From contig JAJTDM010000028.1 of the NCBI GenBank assembly GCA_021300575.1, positions 1 through 64,000 on the forward strand: a stretch of DNA of 64,000 bases, given 5' to 3'. The position numbers and the translations under genes are program-made. Shown here in pieces: positions 24,524 to 33,118 of the stretch. Each line of letters opens with the position of its first letter. Within the stretch, counting starts at the first letter, position 1. This DNA is from Rubrivivax sp. (lineage in GTDB: Bacteria; Pseudomonadota; Gammaproteobacteria; Burkholderiales; Burkholderiaceae_C). The notes beneath the pieces were generated by a model. The model saw nothing but the letters and a program-made list of their open reading frames with translations. It was not told the origin of the DNA and did no database searches.

Positions 24524-25491
24524 CGTGCCGATTTGGTCGCCATCACCACCGGCAGGCGGCCCGGCAGCACGCTCACTGCGAAACGGTTGAACGCGCCCAG
24601 GTACTCGCCGTCCACGGCCAGGGGCACGGGGCCGTGGGCCCGCACCTGCAGGGTCTGGAAGGTCTGCAGGCTGACCCGGGGATCACTCAGGTGGGTGCCG
24701 CGCAGCAGGCGCGGCAGCAAGGTGAGCACACCCGCCCGGCCCATGGCCTGGGCGCGCAGCAGGTCCAGTCGGCCATCGTCAATGCGCGCTTCTGGGGCGG
24801 CGGGCATGCCGCTGCCGTAGCTGCGGGTGTTGAGCGTGGAGGCCAGCAGCACACGGCCATGCCAGCGCAGCGAGTCTTCGCCTTCGCTTGCACACGCCAC
24901 CTCAGCGCTGAGTTCGAGGTTCCAGCTGCGCAGCTGCATCAGTTCCCTCAGCGTGGCCCAGAGGTAGCGCGGCTGGCCGCGCAGCCAACGCGGACCCTGC
25001 TGCGCGCGCAGACCCACCGAGGCGTCGAAACCCACGGCCAGGCTGGAGAGAAAGGGAATGTTGCAGCAGGTGCTCCCGGTGCCTGCGAGGTACGTCGGAT
25101 CCTGAGGTCGAGCCAGCTCGACCGTCCCGATATCCATCAAGGAGGCAGGAGAAGTCAGTGCGGACTCCAGCGCCTCGGCCCAGGGCATGCCGAACACACC
25201 CAGCGCCCGAGCGAGATCGTTCCCACTGCCCAGGGGGACCAGGCCCAGTGTGTGGCCACCTTCCAGCAGGGCCGGCAACCAGCGGTTGACCGTGCCATCT
25301 CCGCCGAACGCCAGCACGCGGCTGCCGCGCGGCAGTCGGCGGATGAGATCCTGGGCCTCCTCCACGGACTCGGGCTGCTCCCACACAGCCGCGGGTGCTT
25401 GCTTGACCACGGCTTGGCGCAGCGCCGATGCGCGAAGACGCAGTCGCCCGCCCTGGGCGTGCGGGTTGAGCAGGCAAAGGGTCTGCGTCAT
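24511..25491 (-). CDS. Diacylglycerol/lipid kinase family protein (YegS-like)
   Basis: The 326-residue protein has LAFGGDGTVNRWLPALLEGG (the GGDGT ATP-binding motif), LVPLGSGNDLARALG, and a C-terminal region with EYLGAF and VSVLPGRLPVVM as in YegS/DgkB. Such enzymes phosphorylate diacylglycerol or other lipids in the cytoplasm at the membrane. Length and motifs are complete. Its stop codon lies inside the palindrome that precedes the next gene. Confidence 0.9.
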   Translation of the reverse strand: MTQTLCLLNPHAQGGRLRLRASALRQAVVKQAPAAVWEQPESVEEAQDLIRRLPRGSRVLAFGGDGTVNRWLPALLEGGHTLGLVPLGSGNDLARALGVFGMPWAEALESALTSPASLMDIGTVELARPQDPTYLAGTGSTCCNIPFLSSLAVGFDASVGLRAQQGPRWLRGQPRYLWATLRELMQLRSWNLELSAEVACASEGEDSLRWHGRVLLASTLNTRSYGSGMPAAPEARIDDGRLDLLRAQAMGRAGVLTLLPRLLRGTHLSDPRVSLQTFQTLQVRAHGPVPLAVDGEYLGAFNRFAVSVLPGRLPVVMATKSARFGK

Positions 25492-25777
25492 GGACGGCGA
25501 GTATGGGTGATGCGGGTCACCACCCGCGCGGGTGAAGGCTCCTGATGTCAGCTCTCAGACGTTCGGCGCAAGGGCCACCACTTCGGTACCTCCGCCCTCA
25601 GGGGCCAGCAGCCGCAGCGCCCGGGCCTCCACGCCAAGGAAACTGTGCCCACTTGGCGCGGCTGCCATCAGGCGTGCCCTGACCGATGCGCTGACGCAAC
25701 AGCCATGGCTGCCGAGCCCAGCAGCGTGGCTGGGCGCGGGCGGGCCGAACACCCGGCCCGACGTCTGCCGGAGCCGC

Positions 25778-26131
25778 TCAGGCCGTCACCGGCTCGAACG
25801 CATCCCAGGCGGCCAGCGTCTCGCTGGCGTACATCAGCGCCGGGCCGCCGCCCATGTAGACGCACACGGCCAGCATCTCCTCCAGTTCCGCGCGGGTGCA
25901 GCCCAGGCGGCGCAGCGCCTTGACGTGAAAGCCGATGCAGCCCGAGCAGTGCTGCGTGATGCCGATGGCCAGCGCGATCAACTCTTTCTGCTTCTCGTCC
26001 AGCGCGCCGGGCGCCATGGCGGCCTTGGCCAGCTGGCCGAAGCCCTGCATCGCCTCAGGCTGGGCCTTGCGCAGGCTGGTCATCTGCTGGCCGATCTGCT
26101 GGATGAGGGTGGGGTGGTCGAAGGAACTCAT
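25778..26131 (-). CDS. Carboxymuconolactone decarboxylase family protein, AhpD-like
   Basis: The 117-residue all-helical protein has the redox motif HCSGCIGFHVKAL (CxxC plus downstream His). Such small AhpD-like proteins reduce peroxide- or disulfide-type substrates or serve as thiol proteins; carboxymuconolactone decarboxylase activity is unlikely given the CxxC. It lies downstream of the MBL dioxygenase gene on the same strand (60 bases apart) and may join the persulfide response. The 286 bases between it and the lipid kinase gene show no convincing gene. Confidence 0.88.
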   Translation of the reverse strand: MSSFDHPTLIQQIGQQMTSLRKAQPEAMQGFGQLAKAAMAPGALDEKQKELIALAIGITQHCSGCIGFHVKALRRLGCTRAELEEMLAVCVYMGGGPALMYASETLAAWDAFEPVTA

Positions 26132-26190
26132 GGTGGTCTTGCTTCAGCAGGTGGAATGAAAGCGCCGGGCAGCGCCCAGGCCTTGAGTGC

Positions 26191-27075
26191 TCAAAGTGCG
26201 TTCAGGGGGATCTTCATGTAGGCCGTGCCGTTGGCCTCCTTGGGCGGCAGGTGGCCGGCGCGGATGTTGATCTGCACGGCGGGCAGGATGAGCACGGGCA
26301 TCTCCAGCGTGGCGTCACGCTTGGTACGCATCTGCACGAACTGTTCTTCGGTGATGCCCTCGTGCACATGGATGTTGGCCCGGCGCTGCGCCGCCACCGT
26401 GGTCTCGAACTCGATGGGCCGGCCGCCCGGCGGGTAGTCGTGGCACATGAACAGCCGCGTGTCCTCGGGCAGGCTCAGGATGCGGCGCACTGAGGCGTAG
26501 AGCGTGCGCGCATCACCGCCGGGAAAGTCGCAACGCGCGGTGCCCACGTCCGGCATGAACAGGGTGTCGCCCACGAAGACTGCGTCGCCCACCTGGTAAG
26601 CCACGCAGGCAGGGGTGTGGCCGGGCACAGACATCACGCGGGCCGACAGGGCACCAAACTCGATGACCTGGTCGTCACCCAGCAGCACGTCGAACTGCGA
26701 GCCGTCCACCGCGAACTCGGGCTCCAGGTTGAAGATGCCCTTGAACACCTTCTGCACGCCCGTGATGCGCGCGCCGATGGCGATCTGGCCGCCCAGGTGC
26801 TGCTTGAGGTAGGGCGCGGCGCTCAGGTGGTCAGCGTGCGCGTGCGTCTCCAGGATCCACTGCACCTGCAGGTTGTGGGCCTTCACGTAGGCGATCACCT
26901 GGTCGGCCGAGGTGGTGCGGGTGCGGCCGGACTTGGGGTCGTAGTCCAGCACCGAGTCGATGATCGCGCAGGCCGTGCCCGGGCCGTCGTGCACCACGTA
27001 GGTGACCGTCCAGGTGGCCTTGTCGAACAGGCCGTGCACCTGGGGCTTGCGGGCGGTGGCGGAAAGGTTGGTCAT
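26191..27075 (-). CDS. MBL-fold persulfide dioxygenase-like hydrolase (Blh type)
   Basis: The 294-residue metallo-beta-lactamase-fold protein has THAHADHLSAA (H78, H80, D82, H83), further metal ligands in PGHTPAC and FVGDTLF, and MCHDYPPGG. This pattern and the divergent ArsR sensor match the Blh/ETHE1-like enzymes that oxidise glutathione persulfide in sulfide detoxification. GAAGGAG precedes the ATG at 27075. It is expected to be derepressed by reactive sulfur via the shared promoter. The specific substrate is inferred. Confidence 0.88.
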   Translation of the reverse strand: MTNLSATARKPQVHGLFDKATWTVTYVVHDGPGTACAIIDSVLDYDPKSGRTRTTSADQVIAYVKAHNLQVQWILETHAHADHLSAAPYLKQHLGGQIAIGARITGVQKVFKGIFNLEPEFAVDGSQFDVLLGDDQVIEFGALSARVMSVPGHTPACVAYQVGDAVFVGDTLFMPDVGTARCDFPGGDARTLYASVRRILSLPEDTRLFMCHDYPPGGRPIEFETTVAAQRRANIHVHEGITEEQFVQMRTKRDATLEMPVLILPAVQINIRAGHLPPKEANGTAYMKIPLNAL

Positions 27076-27102
27076 GAAAGCTCCTTCAATTACGTTTTCC
27101 AT

Positions 27103-27137
27103 AGTCTATTGACACATAGATTGTTTGTCAATAGAAT
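27103..27137. promoter_or_regulatory. Overlapping divergent promoters with a symmetrical operator
   Basis: On the plus strand TTGACA (27109-27114), a 17-base spacer and TAGAAT (27132-27137) face the ArsR gene. On the minus strand TTGACA (27131-27126), 17 bases and TAGACT (27108-27103) face the MBL gene. The two -35 boxes sit inside a perfect inverted repeat, TCTATTGACA and TGTCAATAGA, 11 bases apart. One ArsR-family dimer bound here would silence both directions. Confidence 0.85.
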
Positions 27138-27190
27138 GTCTTCATCGAATGGCAAGCGGCGCCCCAGCGGTGCCGAGAAGGATGGCTCAC

Positions 27191-27604
27191 ATGACCACGG
27201 CCGAACTTGACGCAGCAACCGACATGGCGACAGACCTCGCGGCCGGCATCGCGCCCGACCCGAGTCTGGAGCTGAGCCAGATGCGCGAGGCCGCAGCCCA
27301 AGCCTGCAACCTGATGAAGGTGCTGGCCAACCCCGACCGGCTGATGATCCTGTGCCAACTCTCCCAGGGCGAATTGCGCGTGGGCGAATTGGAGGAGCGC
27401 CTGGGCATCGTGCAGCCCACCTTGTCGCAACAGCTGACCGTCCTGCGCGAGCAGCAGCTGGTGAGCACCCGGCGCGAGGGCAAGCACATCTTCTACACGC
27501 TCAGCAGCCCGCAGGCGCTGGCGGTGATCCAGACGCTGTACCAGGAGTTCTGCCAGCCGCACTGCGCAACGGCGGACCACAAGGCCACCAGCGCTGTGGA
27601 GTGA
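27191..27604 (+). CDS. ArsR-family persulfide sensor (BigR/SqrR-like)
   Basis: The 137-residue winged-helix repressor has LMKVLANPDRLMILCQLSQGELRVGELEERL and the recognition helix QPTLSQQLTVLREQQL. Two cysteines, C55 and C121, are 66 residues apart, the spacing of the pair that forms a polysulfide bridge in BigR/SqrR. An extra C125 follows. The ATG at 27191 has GAGAAGG at a good distance. It heads the operon with two YeeE-type channels and SulP and is divergent from the MBL dioxygenase. Confidence 0.9.
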   Translation: MTTAELDAATDMATDLAAGIAPDPSLELSQMREAAAQACNLMKVLANPDRLMILCQLSQGELRVGELEERLGIVQPTLSQQLTVLREQQLVSTRREGKHIFYTLSSPQALAVIQTLYQEFCQPHCATADHKATSAVE

Positions 27605-27687
27605 GGGGCCGCAGGCAGCCGCTGCCCTTCTCACGCTTCACTTCTCTCATCCACCCCTTCCACCAACTCAAACCCAAGGACCTCACC

Positions 27688-28125
27688 ATGACGATCGACT
27701 GGACCCACTTCACGCCCTGGGCGTCGCTGGCAGGCGGCGTGCTGCTGGGCATCGCCTCGGCGCTGTTCATCCTGGCCAACGGCCGCATCCTGGGCATCAG
27801 CGGCATCGTGGGCGGGCTGCTGCGCCCCAAGAGCGGTGACGCCGGCTGGCGCATCGCCTTCCTGCTGGGCATGCTGGCCGCGCCGGTCACGCTGCAGTGG
27901 CTGGCCCCGGCGGGCTTTCTGAGCGCACCGCGCATCGACGCCAGCGTGGCCGCCGTGGTGGTGGCCGGGCTGCTGGTGGGCTACGGCACGCGCCTAGGCT
28001 CGGGCTGCACCAGCGGCCACGGCGTGTGCGGACTGTCGCGCCTGTCACCGCGCTCGCTGGTGGCCACCGGCACCTTCATGGCCGCGGGCTTTGCCATCGT
28101 CTTCGTGATCCGGCACCTGCTGTGA
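27688..28125 (+). CDS. YeeE/YedE-family channel, first half (PmpA-like)
   Basis: The 145-residue membrane protein has four or so helices and the conserved Cys motif GSGCTSGHGVCGLSRLS. YeeE/YedE proteins carry thiosulfate or sulfane-sulfur species across the membrane; two-gene versions next to BigR are known from plant-associated bacteria. AAGGA precedes the ATG. It is followed closely by the partner subunit. Confidence 0.88.
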   Translation: MTIDWTHFTPWASLAGGVLLGIASALFILANGRILGISGIVGGLLRPKSGDAGWRIAFLLGMLAAPVTLQWLAPAGFLSAPRIDASVAAVVVAGLLVGYGTRLGSGCTSGHGVCGLSRLSPRSLVATGTFMAAGFAIVFVIRHLL

Positions 28126-28157
28126 GTGCGGTGTACGCAAAACTTGAAGGAACTTCC

Positions 28158-28610
28158 ATGAAAAACACCAACCTGCAACGCGCCACCGAATTCGCCGTCG
28201 GCCTCCTCTTCGGTTGGGGCCTGATGATTGCCGGCATGACCGACCCCGGCAAGGTCATCGGCTTCCTGGACCTGGCCGGCGCCTGGGACCCGTCGCTCGC
28301 CTTCGTCATGGGCGGCGCCATCGCCGTGGGCTTTTTCGCCTTCGGCACGGCCAAGAAGCGCACGACCAACTTCTTCGGTGGTGCCCTGCACCTGCCCACC
28401 TCCCGGGACATCGACAAGCGCTTGGTCATCGGCTCGCTGCTTTTTGGCGCAGGCTGGGGCCTGGCGGGCTTCTGCCCCGGGCCAGGCATCGTCTCCATGG
28501 CTGCGGGCGAGTTCAAGGGCCTCGTGTTCGTGGCCGCGATGGTGGCCGGCATGGCGGTGTTCGAGTTCACCGACCGGCGCGCTGCGCCACCGCGGCCCAA
28601 GGCAGCCTGA
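28158..28610 (+). CDS. YeeE/YedE-family channel, second half (PmpB-like)
   Basis: The 150-residue partner of the preceding gene has FGWGLMIAGMTDPGKVIGFLDLAG and the conserved GWGLAGFCPGPGIVS with its Cys, as in the C-terminal half of full-length YeeE. GAAGGAA precedes the ATG at 28158. Together with PmpA-like it should form one sulfur-compound channel in the inner membrane. Confidence 0.88.
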   Translation: MKNTNLQRATEFAVGLLFGWGLMIAGMTDPGKVIGFLDLAGAWDPSLAFVMGGAIAVGFFAFGTAKKRTTNFFGGALHLPTSRDIDKRLVIGSLLFGAGWGLAGFCPGPGIVSMAAGEFKGLVFVAAMVAGMAVFEFTDRRAAPPRPKAA

Positions 28611-28646
28611 AAAAGCCCTGGCCCGCAACACCGAGCTGCACCCTCC

Positions 28647-30383
28647 ATGACCGCCCCCACTGGCGCCGCCGCCTACCTGCCCATCCTGGATTGGGGCCGC
28701 CGCTACGACCGCAGCACCCTGGTCAGTGATCTGGTGGCGGCGGTGATCGTCACGCTGATGCTGATACCGCAGAGCCTGGCCTATGCGCAACTGGCCGGCC
28801 TGCCCGCGCAGGCGGGGCTGTACGCCAGCATCGCGCCGCTGGTGTTATACGCGCTGCTGGGCACCAGCCGCGTGCTGGCCGTGGGCCCGGTGGCCGTGGT
28901 GTCGCTGATGACGGCCTCCACCGTGGGCGGCTTTGCCGCCCAAGGCACGGCGCCCTACGCTGCCATCGCCTTGACGCTGGCCTTCCTCTCAGGCGCCATG
29001 CTGCTGGTCATGGGGCTGCTGCGTTGGGGCTTCCTCGCCCACTTCCTCAGCCACCCGGTGATCTCGGGCTTCATCACGGCCTCGGCCTTGCTGATTGCTG
29101 CCGGGCAGTTGAAGGTGCTGATGGGCGTGAAGGTGGAGGGCGCGCACTTCTTCGAGCTGGTGGGCGGGCTGGTGCGCCACGCCAGTGAAGTGCACGTGCT
29201 CACCGCTGCACTGGGCGTGACGATGGTCGCCTTTCTGTTCTGGGCACGCCGGGGGCTCAAGCCGCTGCTGGTGCGCCTGGGCTTGCCGGCCCGGGGGGCC
29301 GACTTGGCGGCGAAGGCCGCGCCCGTGGTGGGCATTGCGCTGTCGGCCGCGCTGACCTGGCAACTGCAGTGGGCGCAGCAGGGGGTCAAGATCGTGGGCA
29401 CCGTGCCGCAGGGCCTGCCGCCGCTGACCCTGCCGCTGTGGGACCTGGCGCTGTGGAAGGAGCTCGCCCTGCCCGCGCTGCTGATCAGCGTGGTGGGCTT
29501 CGTCGAATCGGTGTCGGTAGGCCAGACCTTGGCCGCCCGGCGGCGCCAGCGCATCGAGCCCGACCGCGAGCTCGTGGCCCTGGGGGCCGGCAACCTAGGG
29601 GCGGCGTTCACGGGCGGCTTTCCCGTCACGGGGGGCTTTGCGCGCTCGGTGGTGAACTTCGACGCCGGGGCGCAGACGCCAGCAGCCGGGGTCTTCACCG
29701 CCGTGGGCATCCTGGCCGCGGCACTGCTGCTGACCCCAGCGCTGTACTTCGTACCCCAGGCCACGCTGGCCGCCACCATCGTGGTGGCCGTGCTGTCGCT
29801 GGTGGACCTGTCGGTCTTCCGGCACACCTGGGCCTACTCGAAATCAGACTTCTCGGCCGCCGTTGCCACGGTCCTGGTCACCCTGGGGGCGGGCGTGGAG
29901 GCCGGCCTGATCGCCGGCGTGGGCCTGTCCTTGGCGATGTTCGTCTACCGCACCAGCCGCCCGCACATCGCCGAGGTGGGGCTGGTGGCGGGCACCGAGC
30001 ACTTTCGTAACGTGCAGCGCCACACGGTGCAGACCGACGAGGCCGTGCTGGGCCTGCGCGTGGACGAGAGCCTGTACTTCGCCAACGCCCGCGCGCTGGA
30101 AGACCGCCTGAACGAAGAAGTGGCACGCCGCCCCAGCCTGCGCCACGTGGTGCTGCAGTGCTCGGCCATCAACGACATCGACGCCAGCGCCCTGGAAAGC
30201 CTGGACGCCATCGACGCCCGCCTGCGCGACGCCGGCATCACGCTGCACCTGTCGGAAGTGAAGGGCCCGGTGATGGACCGCCTGAAGGGCACCGAGCTGC
30301 TGCAACACCTGCGCGGACAGGTGTTTCTCACGCATTACCAGGCGGTGCAGGCACTCGCGGGCAAGGACGCGCTGGCTGCTTGA
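28647..30383 (+). CDS. SulP-family anion permease with STAS domain
   Basis: The 578-residue protein has 10-14 helices, starting with LMLIPQSLAYAQLAGLPAQAG, the SulP signature, and a C-terminal STAS domain (about 450-570, with VLQCSAINDIDASALESL). SulP proteins move sulfate, bicarbonate or other anions. It lies 36 bases after the YeeE genes in the ArsR-led operon, so export or uptake of sulfite/sulfate made by persulfide oxidation is a reasonable guess. Confidence 0.92.
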   Translation: MTAPTGAAAYLPILDWGRRYDRSTLVSDLVAAVIVTLMLIPQSLAYAQLAGLPAQAGLYASIAPLVLYALLGTSRVLAVGPVAVVSLMTASTVGGFAAQGTAPYAAIALTLAFLSGAMLLVMGLLRWGFLAHFLSHPVISGFITASALLIAAGQLKVLMGVKVEGAHFFELVGGLVRHASEVHVLTAALGVTMVAFLFWARRGLKPLLVRLGLPARGADLAAKAAPVVGIALSAALTWQLQWAQQGVKIVGTVPQGLPPLTLPLWDLALWKELALPALLISVVGFVESVSVGQTLAARRRQRIEPDRELVALGAGNLGAAFTGGFPVTGGFARSVVNFDAGAQTPAAGVFTAVGILAAALLLTPALYFVPQATLAATIVVAVLSLVDLSVFRHTWAYSKSDFSAAVATVLVTLGAGVEAGLIAGVGLSLAMFVYRTSRPHIAEVGLVAGTEHFRNVQRHTVQTDEAVLGLRVDESLYFANARALEDRLNEEVARRPSLRHVVLQCSAINDIDASALESLDAIDARLRDAGITLHLSEVKGPVMDRLKGTELLQHLRGQVFLTHYQAVQALAGKDALAA

Positions 30384-30587
30384 GCCTGTCAGGGCGGTGG
30401 GAGGACCGGGATATCGGGCCTCTGCACATTGAAAGTCGTTCCTTCAATCTGCAGAACACCTCGCACCCATGCGCAGGAGGTGCCGTGCTTCCTTGAGGCA
30501 CCAAGCCAAGGCACCCAACGCGACCAGATTGCCCAGTGCTTGCAGAAGTTCGCAGGGAGCAAGCGGGCAAACGAGCAAACGCTGCCC

Positions 30588-30699
30588 CGAGCGAGCCAGG
30601 CGCAGAAGGCCCGCCTGCTGCAACTTGTGCCGCTTGGGCGCCTGAGCCGGCCTGAGGAGTACGCAGCGTTGGCGGTCTACCTCGCTTCGGATGAGCACC
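30588..30699 (+). pseudogene. C-terminal fragment of a short-chain dehydrogenase
   Basis: In one frame the sequence reads LVPLGRLSRPEEYAALAVYL followed by ASDE, the segment before the C-terminus of many SDR enzymes (LGR-x-PEE-x-A..V.FL-ASD). It then diverges at the point where VTG should follow. No SDR body lies upstream. A remnant left by deletion or by insertion of the chromate module. Confidence 0.6.
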
Positions 30700-30722
30700 A
30701 CCTGGAATGGGCGCCGGTCTCT

Positions 30723-30775
30723 ATCTTTTTGTATGAATAGCACTCATATCATTTTTTGTAGCATATGATTCATTC
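30723..30775 (+). promoter_or_regulatory. AT-rich promoter region of the chromate operon
   Basis: About 50 bases directly before chrB are strongly AT-rich against GC-rich surroundings, with CATAT and ATATG half-sites about 13 bases apart and repeated ATTCAT. No clear consensus -35/-10 pair is visible. ChrB proteins have been described as chromate-responsive regulators, so this is the likely binding region. Confidence 0.5.
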
Positions 30776-31720
30776 ATGTGGAGCGTGCTCTTCCTGACCC
30801 TGCCTACGCAACCGAACGCGGTGCGACTGCGCGTCTGGCGTGCGCTGAAGACCTTGGGCTGTGGGTCGATGCGAGACGGCGTCTATGTTCTGCCTCAGTC
30901 GAAGACGGCCCTTTTCGATCCCCTGGTGGCCGAGGTGCAGGCCCATGGCGGCCAGGCCAGCGTGCTCGAGCTCTCAGCCCCAAACGAGGCCCAGCGCGCC
31001 GAGATCCTGGCGCTGTTCGACCGTACAGAGGCCTATGCTCAGTGGAGCGTTGAAGCGCAGAATCTGGCGGCGGCCTTGCCTGTGCTGGCGGAAACCGAGG
31101 CCCGGCGGCGCTGGCGGGGCACTGCCGAGGCACTGCAGGCACTTCTGCGCATTGACTACTACCCCGCCGCGGCCGCAGAGCAAGCGCAGGCCGAGCTCGA
31201 TGCGCTGCGCCAGGCCCTCGATGCGCGCTTCTCGCGCGGTGAGCCGGTGGCACAGGCGCCACACGGAATCCCGCGCCTGGACGTGCGCAAGTTCCGGGGC
31301 AAGCGCTGGGCCACGCGCGAGCGACCCTGGGTCGACCGCCTGGCCTGCGCCTGGCTGATCCGCCGTTTCATCGACCCCGAGGCACGCTTCGTCTGGCTGG
31401 CCGACCCCGCCGGGTCCACGCCCGCACCCCGCGGCGCACTGGGATTCGACTACGACGGCGCTCGCTTCACGCACGTCGGCTCGCGCGTCACGTTCGAAGT
31501 GCTGGCGACGAGTTTTTGCCTGGACGCGGATCCGCGGCTGCAGCGCATCGCACGCACGGTGCACTTCCTCGACATCGGCGGCATCCCGGTGCCCGAGGCG
31601 GCCGGGCTGGAGGCGGTGCTCGCCGGTCTGCGCGAGGTTCACGCCGATGACGACTCACTGACCCTGGCGGCGGCGGCGGTCTTCGACGCCCTGCACGCTG
31701 CACCCGCAGGACCGGCATGA
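30776..31720 (+). CDS. chrB: Chromate resistance protein/regulator ChrB
   Basis: The 314-residue protein has the ChrB N-terminal winged-helix-like part (WSVLFLTLPTQPNAVRLRVWRALKTLGC) and the C-terminal domain with WVDRLACAWLIRRFIDPEARF, then VTFEVLATSF and VHFLDIGG. ChrB senses chromate and controls the operon. Its stop overlaps the chrA start (ATGA). The ATG at 30776 follows the AT-rich leader. Confidence 0.93.
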   Translation: MWSVLFLTLPTQPNAVRLRVWRALKTLGCGSMRDGVYVLPQSKTALFDPLVAEVQAHGGQASVLELSAPNEAQRAEILALFDRTEAYAQWSVEAQNLAAALPVLAETEARRRWRGTAEALQALLRIDYYPAAAAEQAQAELDALRQALDARFSRGEPVAQAPHGIPRLDVRKFRGKRWATRERPWVDRLACAWLIRRFIDPEARFVWLADPAGSTPAPRGALGFDYDGARFTHVGSRVTFEVLATSFCLDADPRLQRIARTVHFLDIGGIPVPEAAGLEAVLAGLREVHADDDSLTLAAAAVFDALHAAPAGPA

Positions 31721-33108
31721 CAACCGTCACGACAACCGTCACCGAAGCGTCGGCAGGCCCGATGGCCGCCCCCGCCTCGGTGAGCTTTGCCGAGGCCTTC
31801 CGCTTCTGGCTCAAGCTTGGTTTCATCAGTTTCGGCGGGCCTGCAGGGCAGATCGCGATCATGCACACCGAACTGGTGGAGCGCCGCCGCTGGATCAGCG
31901 AAAAACGCTTCTTGCACGCCTTGAACTACTGCATGCTGCTGCCCGGGCCTGAGGCCCAGCAACTGGCCACCTACATCGGCTGGTTGATGCACCGCACCTG
32001 GGGCGGCATCGTGGCCGGCGCGCTGTTCGTCCTGCCGTCGCTGTTCATCCTGATCGCGCTGTCGTGGATCTACCTGCGCTTCGGCGACATGCCGCTGGTC
32101 GCCGGCATCTTTTTCGGACTGAAGCCAGCGGTGACGGCCCTGGTGCTGCACGCCGCCCACCGCATCGGCACGCGGGCGCTGAAGAACCGCTGGATGTGGG
32201 GCATCGCTGCCGCGTCCTTCGTGGCGATCTTCGCCTTCGACACGCCGTTCCCGGCCATCGTGCTGGCGGCTGCGCTGATCGGCCACTTCGGCGCACGCCG
32301 CTGGCCGCAGGTGTTTGCGCTCGGCGGCGGACACGGCAGCGTCAAGGCCGGCTCCGGGCCCGCGCTGATCGACGATGACACACCGACGCCTCTGCACGCG
32401 CGCTTTTCTCGCAGCCACCTGGCGAAGGTCTTGGGCTTCGGGCTCGGGCTATGGCTGCTGGCGATGGCGGTGTTGATCGCTCTCAACGGCCTGCAGGGCA
32501 CGCTCACGCAGATGGGCTGGTTCTTCACGAAGGCGGCCTTGCTCACCTTTGGCGGCGCCTACGCGGTGCTGCCTTACGTCTACCAGGGAGCCGTCGAGAC
32601 GCATCAGTGGCTGAGCGGCCCGCAGATGATCGACGGCCTGGCCTTGGGCGAGACGACACCTGGCCCGCTGATCATCGTGGTGGCCTTCGTCGGTTTCGTC
32701 GGCGGCTGGCTGAAGCAGGTGTTCGGCCCGGAGGCGCCGTTCCTTGGCGGCGCTGTGGCCGCCACGGTGGTCACCTTCTTCACTTTCCTGCCGTCCTTCG
32801 TGTTCATCCTGGCCGGTGGGCCGGTGGTCGAGGCCACGCACGGCAAGCTGGGCTTCACGGCGCCGCTGTCGGCCATCACGGCGGCCGTCGTCGGGGTGAT
32901 CCTGAACCTCGCGATGTTCTTTGCGTACCACGTGCTGTGGCCCCAAGGCTTTGGCGGCCGCTTCGATGCGCTGTCGGCCCTCATCACCCTCGCCGCCGCG
33001 GTGGCGCTGTTCCGATTCAAGGTCGGTGTGATTCCGCTGCTCGGCGCCTGCGCGGCTCTGGGCTTGGCGGCGAGCTGGCTTGTACCTGTGTTCAACCTGA
33101 CCCACTGA
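31717..33108 (+). CDS. chrA: Chromate efflux transporter ChrA
   Basis: The 463-residue protein has two homologous CHR domains, each with FGGP/FGGAYAVLPY-type motifs; NYCMLLPGPEAQQLATYIGW marks the first and ALGETTPGPLIIVVAFVGF the second. It exports chromate from the cytoplasm. Translation is coupled to chrB. The Thr-rich N-terminus (MTTVTTTVTE) could be trimmed if the ATG for MAAPASVSF is used. Confidence 0.93.
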   Translation: MTTVTTTVTEASAGPMAAPASVSFAEAFRFWLKLGFISFGGPAGQIAIMHTELVERRRWISEKRFLHALNYCMLLPGPEAQQLATYIGWLMHRTWGGIVAGALFVLPSLFILIALSWIYLRFGDMPLVAGIFFGLKPAVTALVLHAAHRIGTRALKNRWMWGIAAASFVAIFAFDTPFPAIVLAAALIGHFGARRWPQVFALGGGHGSVKAGSGPALIDDDTPTPLHARFSRSHLAKVLGFGLGLWLLAMAVLIALNGLQGTLTQMGWFFTKAALLTFGGAYAVLPYVYQGAVETHQWLSGPQMIDGLALGETTPGPLIIVVAFVGFVGGWLKQVFGPEAPFLGGAVAATVVTFFTFLPSFVFILAGGPVVEATHGKLGFTAPLSAITAAVVGVILNLAMFFAYHVLWPQGFGGRFDALSALITLAAAVALFRFKVGVIPLLGACAALGLAASWLVPVFNLTH

Positions 33109-33118
33109 AGGACTCCCA

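Larger units (their letters stand above)
30384..30775. other. Accessory junction between sulfur and chromate modules
   Basis: This 392-base stretch holds no intact gene. It contains a short-chain dehydrogenase fragment (30588-30699) and an AT-rich leader for chrB (30723-30775). The remainder looks like degraded coding sequence without a recognisable family. Confidence 0.6.

Noticed and set aside
25555-25752. A 65-codon minus frame between the lipid kinase and AhpD-like genes
   Set aside because: Too short, no ribosome-binding site and no family resemblance.
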